Part shown: piece after piece, positions 26,901 to 31,522 of the stretch | Layout: each line of letters opens with the position of its first letter | How positions within the stretch are numbered: the stretch's first letter is position 1 | From: a virus | Length of the DNA stretch: 31,522 nucleotides | Reading direction: 5' to 3' (one strand) | IMG/VR virus record: IMGVR_UViG_3300009285_003480 | Coordinates: 1 to 31,522 of that record | Made by a program: the position numbers and the translations under genes | The notes under the pieces: model-generated | Told to the model about the DNA's origin: nothing | Seen by the model: the letters and a program-made list of their open reading frames with translations, nothing else | Database searches by the model: none

Positions 26901-29435
26901 CGTACGGCCGAAGAGATCGTTCTTGAACTCGACCAGCGCTACGGCAAGATGATCGAGCTAGAGGGGGAATACATGGGGCGCATGGACCAGTCCGTCGCCT
27001 CGATGTTGCCGGCGGAACAGCGCGGTGCATACCTGCAATGGCGGGCGTCCGTCGCCAACATGCGCCAGGCCGACAAAGAAGCGGTACGGGCGTTCTATCA
27101 GCAGTTGCAGGGCATGACCAAAGAGGAGCGCTATGCGGCGTTTGCCGCTGAGAACCAGAGGCGCGCCGCCCGTCTATCGCTGATTTGGGACGAGGAGAAC
27201 CGCGGCCTGGCAGCGATGGCTGGCAATGCGCAAGCGGGCGCGCCCTACCAACAGGCCGCACAACAAGCTACCGAGGCGCTGAATGCGGAATACGACGTGC
27301 TCAACAAGCGTCTCTGGGATGCAGCCACGCCGAAAGCGGCGCACGATGCTATCAAGGCGCGGATGGCCGATATCGACGACAAATTGCGCCCCGTGCCCGG
27401 CATGGTCGCAGGACCTACCACGCAGCATGCGGCGCTGCCCAATTTCCACACCGTCGTGCCGCGCCAGTTGTACATGAGCACCGGTGTGGACGAACTGTGG
27501 TACACGCGCGGGCGCGAGGTGTTCGATGCGCTTTCCGACTCCTTAGAGGTCTTGGCGCGCAAGAAACCGTTGCGCTTCGGAAACATGACGCCGGACGTGC
27601 AAAATATGTTGCGCGCCAACATCGAAGGCCTCAAGGGCAAGATGGCCGATGCACGCTTCGCCTCCACGCGCTTCGGCGAGTACGTGCGTGACTCGGCGCT
27701 GTTGAACTACTCACGGCGCTTCAACTACAACACCTGGCTGGGCGCGATCTTCCCCTACGAGTTCTGGTTCACCCAGTCGGTGATGAAGTGGGCACTGCAT
27801 TCTCTCGACCGACCAGCGATGCTATCCACTTACCTGCGAACACGCCGCTTCCTTGACTCGGCTTACGGCCCCAACGAGGAACGCCTACCCACACGCCTGC
27901 GTGGGCGCATCAAGATACCGCTGCCGTTCCTGCCCGACTGGCTAGGCGATGGCGTGTTCGTCGATCCGTTGCGTGCAGTACTGCCTTTCGACAGTTGGAA
28001 CCAGCCATTCGAACAATTCGCCTCGCAGACCATGCGTGATCAGGGCGCAGCCGAAAGAGTATTGCGGGAATTGGTCAATGATGGCAAGATAACGCAACAG
28101 GATTACAACCTGGCCCTTACTACGCGCACCGGCCCGGCGTGGGAACGCGCCATGGTACTAGCGCGCCAGGACGATGCCGAGGGGCGGCTGAACGGCTTCG
28201 ACTTCATGTCACTCTTCACATCGCCGCATGCGCCCCTTCTGTGGGCGTACAACCTGGCGCGCGGCGAGCCGGAGCGCATCGGACCAATCCTGCCTTTCTC
28301 AAGGACTGTGGCCGGCGTCCAGGGCTTGCTGGGTATTCCGCCCAGCGAAGGCCTGAACAGCGTCGGGGCGGCGATCCGCAAGTCGCTTGGGCTACCCGCA
28401 TTCGACCAGTGGGAAGACTACCGTGTAGACCGCATGCTGGCGAACATGGCTGCCACGGGTGACATCTCGTCCACCGAGGCGCGCCGGGCCATGATCGAGC
28501 GCAATGGAGAGGCTTTCGAAGAGGCGCAGCGCCGCGCGGCCATCGAATACGGCGTGTCGGCCATGGGATCGACGCTTGCCATCCCAGCCGCTGCCTACCC
28601 GCCAGGCGAAGAGCGCATGCGGGAACTGGCGGTAGAGTACCAGGGTGCATGGAAAGCCTACGAAGACGGCGACGACGACGCCGTGAAGCAGTTCTACGAC
28701 CAGCATCCGGAGTACGAGGCGCGGCTTGCACTGTATGACTCGCCCGACGAGCGCATGCGCACGTTCTTGGCCGATGAACTGTGGAACGCATGGAACAACC
28801 TGCCGCAGCTCCACCGCGATGAGGTCAAGGCGCAATTGGGGCCGGAGTTCGTGTACGGCTTCCTCAATCCCGAGACGAGATCTACAGCGAACGTCCCCGT
28901 AGACACCATGGGCGTCTGGTTGAAGTTCATGGGCGGAGATCCACCCGGATCGATGACCGTGCGTGGCGGGCTACCGCCTTTGACCAGTCCAGAAGTCGCC
29001 AATCGCGTGCAGGTTTTCTACGACATCCGCGAGCAGCGGATGGACTACAACGACACGCTTTGGCCGCTCCAGCATGACTACTTCCAACTACAGGAAGGCC
29101 AGGCACGCAAGGACTTTCTGCGGGCTCATCCCAAACTGCAACAGTACTGGAATTGGCGGCGGGACTTCATGTACCGCAACCCGGACCTGGCGCCCTACCT
29201 GGAAGACGACCCTGCCCGGTACCCGAAATACAAGTCCGAAGCCGAACTGCGTGCAGTCCAGGCGGCGCAGCCGAACTACACGGCCCAGGAATGGCAGACG
29301 CTTCTCGGTGGCGCGGTTTACCGCCTTGCGCGCGATACGGAACCGCTGCCGCAGGCTGTGCTACAGCGCCTTGAGACCGTTGCTAAAGAACTGGGACTAT
29401 CCATTGAACAACTGCAATCGCTATTGCAGGATTGA
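23952..29435 (+). CDS. Giant virion-associated protein (1827 aa), possible internal/ejection protein
   Basis: ATG 23952 shares a base with the preceding TAA; the frame continues 58 codons upstream but that part is a shadow of the other gene. The N-terminus is Pro-rich (~1-70). The rest is mostly helical, with several recognisable blocks but no enzyme motif I can name: FEQPMLTLAAQLLGETPASL, NPSYPIRNAFNNFATMIARG, RFNYNTWLGAIFPYEFWFTQ, LPFLPDWLGDGVFVDPLRAV, and a C-terminus with HPKLQQYWNWRRDFMYRNPD. The aromatic segment near 1250-1350 could contact membrane. The location between portal and capsid genes and the size (18% of this window) suggest a minor capsid, internal or DNA-ejection protein. 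I looked for T7-type RNA polymerase, lysozyme and ADP-ribosyltransferase motifs and found none. Confidence 0.7.
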   Translation: MPPAPPRKRPQPQQPTPVAAPPQPGSRPLVSRGVAQPRRGPEPALAALTPRGIVRMEPPPQGAGFGGYQQHDPNNPLSIPGYEKLTRSERNLMNALQGVAENPVGSWILDKLGTGWVGKALGVLDVGAENLERFAGFGAQALSAFANPAERDFYENLGAAWYAGGLSADMMNLPQWTEEGVEPASPEVEALLRQANVPGQEVLGPVGTRKRLVVPQDLPGVAGLVGARQRITQLVAGGMTYHDALIQTREEYYQDIGALAFRAQLYDAFVHIAGDPLNYILPRLKPFERIRLAREYLAFNRAVPEAAELAARGLDEAQTALKLTEEAGDAAKIAEATAEVARFEGAVETAQVTKQLGPWEERFLRVTGGIPGVETKLPKALDILATPFKLTPRARASEFVVQILNNVSSYVLAKSQDPIEIIRAITRSTDGAMGREFGHMVVTYEGRQVMGVLKAFKAYGDDLLIAYQKTASFEQPMLTLAAQLLGETPASLMQRIKVGEALAITNQIADKLQQFPDAQKLLAPLLAQGGYQALGPEVIQRLGSVFGDTVLYSPEGFRAELLNKLVDVAAQQAIIAYGVSAKGPLLQFTDAIKAAETLAFLKTNPSYPIRNAFNNFATMIARGSFGMSPADELAKVWTRIGIEPARLRSGVGMAGELGAELTQDALSRGMRLLADAEKGKVPWLQNITEWIGGQKGFGMGQAAQHMEQSASFRSFTTGYLRGNRHFWVDTVKDQIRAWDPRLLESLGPDETAAIIGKVQDALSDKELDAIFFSDNLNINWGQAVAQAEDRLGGAKIWHVIDDEFEQVARAELLEAAARGPDALLTAKESLVGRMNQVLDERLDAAVQNMIDEAQALTETEKIGAYPKIWTAITDEFWGGMQKTISENAEMAELARRATDPQAASVIWQQLRAQSGSFWERTWTRVEARLEGFSRGAKAINLPNSDALTGTFREWRRGWKDYFNFKSKAWDNYWEALIAGETPRRTAEEIVLELDQRYGKMIELEGEYMGRMDQSVASMLPAEQRGAYLQWRASVANMRQADKEAVRAFYQQLQGMTKEERYAAFAAENQRRAARLSLIWDEENRGLAAMAGNAQAGAPYQQAAQQATEALNAEYDVLNKRLWDAATPKAAHDAIKARMADIDDKLRPVPGMVAGPTTQHAALPNFHTVVPRQLYMSTGVDELWYTRGREVFDALSDSLEVLARKKPLRFGNMTPDVQNMLRANIEGLKGKMADARFASTRFGEYVRDSALLNYSRRFNYNTWLGAIFPYEFWFTQSVMKWALHSLDRPAMLSTYLRTRRFLDSAYGPNEERLPTRLRGRIKIPLPFLPDWLGDGVFVDPLRAVLPFDSWNQPFEQFASQTMRDQGAAERVLRELVNDGKITQQDYNLALTTRTGPAWERAMVLARQDDAEGRLNGFDFMSLFTSPHAPLLWAYNLARGEPERIGPILPFSRTVAGVQGLLGIPPSEGLNSVGAAIRKSLGLPAFDQWEDYRVDRMLANMAATGDISSTEARRAMIERNGEAFEEAQRRAAIEYGVSAMGSTLAIPAAAYPPGEERMRELAVEYQGAWKAYEDGDDDAVKQFYDQHPEYEARLALYDSPDERMRTFLADELWNAWNNLPQLHRDEVKAQLGPEFVYGFLNPETRSTANVPVDTMGVWLKFMGGDPPGSMTVRGGLPPLTSPEVANRVQVFYDIREQRMDYNDTLWPLQHDYFQLQEGQARKDFLRAHPKLQQYWNWRRDFMYRNPDLAPYLEDDPARYPKYKSEAELRAVQAAQPNYTAQEWQTLLGGAVYRLARDTEPLPQAVLQRLETVAKELGLSIEQLQSLLQD

Positions 29436-29460
29436 CAAGTACAAACAATTCCACTATACT
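29432..29460 (+). promoter_or_regulatory. Consensus sigma70-type promoter for scaffold/capsid genes
   Basis: TTGACA (29432-29437) overlaps the giant gene's stop codon and is followed after exactly 17 nt by TATACT (29455-29460). Transcription would start near 29467, giving a ~16-nt leader with AAAGGA before the ATG at 29483. A full-consensus -35 and 5-of-6 -10 make this the strongest promoter in the window. Confidence 0.75.
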
Positions 29461-29482
29461 GACGAGGAGGTCACAAAGGAAC

Positions 29483-30187
29483 ATGGCAAACGAGCAGGAG
29501 AGCACTCAGGAGCTTGCGGAGGCCAAGGCGCCGCCAACGCCCCAGCTTTCGCAGGTTTCAGAGGTTCAGCCGCCTTCGGCCCCAAGCCTGGACGTAGGTT
29601 CGCTAAAACAGGAGCTCGTTGAGGCGATCCGAGCTGAGCTTCGGCAAGAAGTAGAGCGCACAGCGCAAAGTCAGAAAGATCGCGCCTTTGCCCATGTGGG
29701 TAAGAGCCTGGAAGAGATCAAGGTCTACCTGGAAGAGGCGAAGGGCGACACGAAACAGGCTGCGCGCAACATCATGCTGGATCAGCTTGCGTCTCGCGAG
29801 CAGACTTCCCCGGCGGATCCTGGCAGGTCCAATGAGGAAGTTGAGGCGGACACGGCGTCGATCCTTGACAAGTTCAAAGTGCCCTACGATGACGCGGGTT
29901 TGGCAGACCTGGCGACCAAGCAGTATCGCAGCGCGCAGGAATGGAAAGCGACCGTAGAACGGTACGCGATCCAGTTCCAGAAGCGGGCGAAACCAGCGAA
30001 CGTTGCGCAGGCCGTGCCGGAGAAGGCGCCGTTGGAGGGGTTACCGAACTCGCAAACCGAGGAATCCACATTGATCGCAAAGCTCGAAGCGATGCGCGGC
30101 AGAACTCTGTCGCCCGCCGAGCTGAAGGAACGCGAACGACTGCGTAGCGAACTTTTCAAATTCACGCCCAGGCGGGATGACGTCTAA
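29483..30187 (+). CDS. Scaffold-like protein (234 aa)
   Basis: ATG 29483 follows GAGGAGG and AAAGGA. The protein is charged and mostly helical: MANEQESTQELAEAKAPPTP, LKQELVEAIRAELRQEVERT, GKSLEEIKVYLEEAKGDTKQ, and a basic C-terminus ending SELFKFTPRRDDV. A Glu-rich coiled N-terminal half with a short basic C-terminal end is typical of phage scaffolding proteins, which guide capsid assembly and bind the capsid protein by the C-terminus. Position two genes before the capsid gene agrees. Not proven by any family motif. Confidence 0.7.
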   Translation: MANEQESTQELAEAKAPPTPQLSQVSEVQPPSAPSLDVGSLKQELVEAIRAELRQEVERTAQSQKDRAFAHVGKSLEEIKVYLEEAKGDTKQAARNIMLDQLASREQTSPADPGRSNEEVEADTASILDKFKVPYDDAGLADLATKQYRSAQEWKATVERYAIQFQKRAKPANVAQAVPEKAPLEGLPNSQTEESTLIAKLEAMRGRTLSPAELKERERLRSELFKFTPRRDDV

Positions 30188-30531
30188 TGCCAACCTTCAC
30201 CTGGAAGGATCTCTCTCTTGTTGGCAAGGCGGAGATGTGCCTAGAGCCATTCGAGCTCTTGCCACAGGAACGAGAGGCGGTCGTCGAGGAGTGGTCGAAA
30301 GAGACCTATCCAAGAACGCCTGACGGGATGACTGCGGCGCTGGCCGATCTGATGACTCTCTGCCGGCGCACGCTTCTGGCGCGCACGCGGCCACAAGAAA
30401 CCATCGAGGCGGCGCCGCTCACCCCGGAAGAATGGGCTGAATTGGAAAAGACGCAGGATGAGCCTTCCTTGCATCTCGAACGGCGCGGACTTCTGCTCAC
30501 AAGACTTCGGGCGGAGCAGAGGATGAATTGA
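30187..30531 (+). CDS. Hypothetical 114-aa head-region protein
   Basis: ATG 30187 shares a base with the scaffold-like gene's TAA. The protein is MPTFTWKDLSLVGKAEMCLE then PFELLPQEREAVVEEWSKET and helical acidic sequence (TAALADLMTLCRRTLLARTR, EEWAELEKTQDEPSLHLERR). It ends 1 nt before the capsid start. Function unknown; possible head assembly cofactor by location. Confidence 0.55.
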   Translation: MPTFTWKDLSLVGKAEMCLEPFELLPQEREAVVEEWSKETYPRTPDGMTAALADLMTLCRRTLLARTRPQETIEAAPLTPEEWAELEKTQDEPSLHLERRGLLLTRLRAEQRMN

Positions 30532-30532
30532 G

Positions 30533-31522
30533 ATGACCATCCAAGTTGTAACCGCCGCAGCCGGCGGTCAAGCACTGTCCAATTCAGTGCGGACGCAGTA
30601 CGTCGAGGACTACCTGGAAGGCGCACAGATGGTGCGTTTCTACGACCAGCTTGCGTCTCCCATTGGGAAGAACCTCGAAGAGTTGCAACGCGGTACCAGT
30701 GTTCAGGTTGAGTTCCTGAGCGAGATGCGCGTGGCGACCTCAGCCATTTCCGAGGTCGTGGACATCACGCCGCAGGCGCTACGCGATGCGACCGCATCCC
30801 TCACACCGACCAGCCGCGCCGATGCGTTGCAGGCCTCTGAGTTGATCCTGATCCAGGCCTACACCAACTACGGCGCGAAGATGTACAGCAAAGTTGGGCG
30901 GGGCATGATGGAAGCCGTCGAGGTCTTGGCGCGCGACGCTGCGACGCAAGGATCCAACTTCTGGCGTGGCGGCACGACCAAGGTCGCTGCGAGAAGCACG
31001 CTGGACGCCGGCACTTCCGGGCACCGCGCGGACGACATCATGTTCAACAGCATCGCCTCGCGCATCGAGACCCTGAAGGTGCCGGGCTACAGTGGCTTCG
31101 CCAATGGCCCTGGAGCTACCTGGGGTGCGTACACCCATCCGTACGTTTACGGTGACATCCGCCAGGGCGGGAACGTTGTGTCCATCGCCCAGTACCAGAA
31201 GGCGGACATCATCCTGAACAGCGAGTTGGGTGCACTGGGCAAGTTCCGCCTCGTGATCTCGCCGTGGGCCAAGGTCTTCGGCGGGGCTGGCGCAGCCAAC
31301 GCGGCAGCGGTCGAAACGACGCTGCAAACCGCAGTGAACGCCCTGGCGACGAGCATGAACGTTGCGGCCGTCACCAACCTGACGACCTTCGGGCAGGGTT
31401 GGCTGTCGATGAACACGACCGCCGAGAGCGGCAACACGCACCAACCGGAAGCGGAGCGCGTGTTGTACGTGGGTCACACCGGTTCGACCGTGACCATTCT
31501 CGGTGAAGCCGACAACGGCGGG
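30533..31522 (+). CDS. Major capsid protein, N4 gp56-like (first 330 aa; runs off window)
   Basis: ATG 30533 begins MTIQVVTAAAGGQALSNSVR, and the frame is open to the right edge with no stop. The N-terminus TQYVEDYLEGAQMVRFYDQL, ASPIGKNLEELQRGTSVQVE, then SEVVDITPQALRDATASLTP, AYTNYGAKMYSKVGRG and later GALGKFRLVISPWAKVFGGA follow the N4-gp56 family of HK97-fold capsid proteins (E-G-x-T-P-x-x-x-x-L stretch, 'Y-G-x-Y/K-x' stretch and 'G-x-F-R-x-V-x-S-P-x-A-K-V-F'). It is the shell subunit. The strong promoter at 29432-29460 lies upstream. The last part of the protein is not in this window. Confidence 0.85.
   Translation, partial: MTIQVVTAAAGGQALSNSVRTQYVEDYLEGAQMVRFYDQLASPIGKNLEELQRGTSVQVEFLSEMRVATSAISEVVDITPQALRDATASLTPTSRADALQASELILIQAYTNYGAKMYSKVGRGMMEAVEVLARDAATQGSNFWRGGTTKVAARSTLDAGTSGHRADDIMFNSIASRIETLKVPGYSGFANGPGATWGAYTHPYVYGDIRQGGNVVSIAQYQKADIILNSELGALGKFRLVISPWAKVFGGAGAANAAAVETTLQTAVNALATSMNVAAVTNLTTFGQGWLSMNTTAESGNTHQPEAERVLYVGHTGSTVTILGEADNGG

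Noticed and set aside
23952-29435. Virion RNA polymerase (N4 type) for the giant protein
   Set aside because: The expected T7-like polymerase motifs could not be found, and size plus capsid similarity are not enough.

Overview
This window is a ~31.5 kb piece of a tailed-phage (Caudoviricetes) genome, or possibly a prophage. The best diagnostic genes are a large terminase (19910-21391), a portal protein (21391-23205), a scaffold-like protein (29483-30187) and an N4 gp56-like major capsid protein (30533 to the right edge, incomplete). No integrase, tRNA, CRISPR array, DNA polymerase or helicase was seen, so most of the replication module lies outside. The sequence is GC-rich. A secreted Thr/Pro-rich protein with 'TPTATPT'-type stretches and a Gly/Asp-rich tail (4822-5397) is typical of Chloroflexota proteins, so a Chloroflexota-like host is my best guess, at low to moderate confidence.

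Layout. (1) 1-1253, plus strand: the 3' end of a tail-fibre-like gene and two small genes, probably the end of the structural module. (2) 1177-17500, minus strand: about 45 mostly small genes, many joined by ATGA/GTGA overlaps. Right to left they include small membrane proteins, four copies of a repeat-protein family, a ParB-Dam methyltransferase fusion, a PD-(D/E)XK-like nuclease, an RNase H joined to a methyltransferase remnant, a holin-like protein, a metallophosphoesterase, a GH25 endolysin, a cluster of membrane or secreted proteins around a HExxH metallopeptidase, a resolvase-type HTH protein, nucleases and an SH3b protein. (3) 17501-17753: a divergent control region with a leftward sigma70-type promoter, a 12-bp-stem inverted repeat and a rightward promoter. 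(4) 17754-31522, plus strand: packaging and head genes, ending in the capsid gene.

Control signals stand out. Three promoters (two rightward, one leftward) put the -10 box exactly 6 nt before an ATG, which predicts leaderless mRNAs; two of them share the block CGTGATATAAT. A textbook promoter (TTGACA-17-TATACT) overlaps the stop codon of a giant 1827-aa virion-type gene and would drive scaffold and capsid genes. The ParB-Dam gene has its own promoter and a leader predicted to fold into a three-way junction with complementary loops. A 456-bp gene-free stretch (12019-12474) holds four GTTTRCCCRC + stem-loop units.

Two places look like gene-truncating junctions: an RNase H 5' part followed by a methyltransferase 3' end (~11580), and a tail-protein 5' part followed by a coiled-coil 3' end (~19570). 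Most of the minus-strand genes could not be assigned a function from sequence alone.
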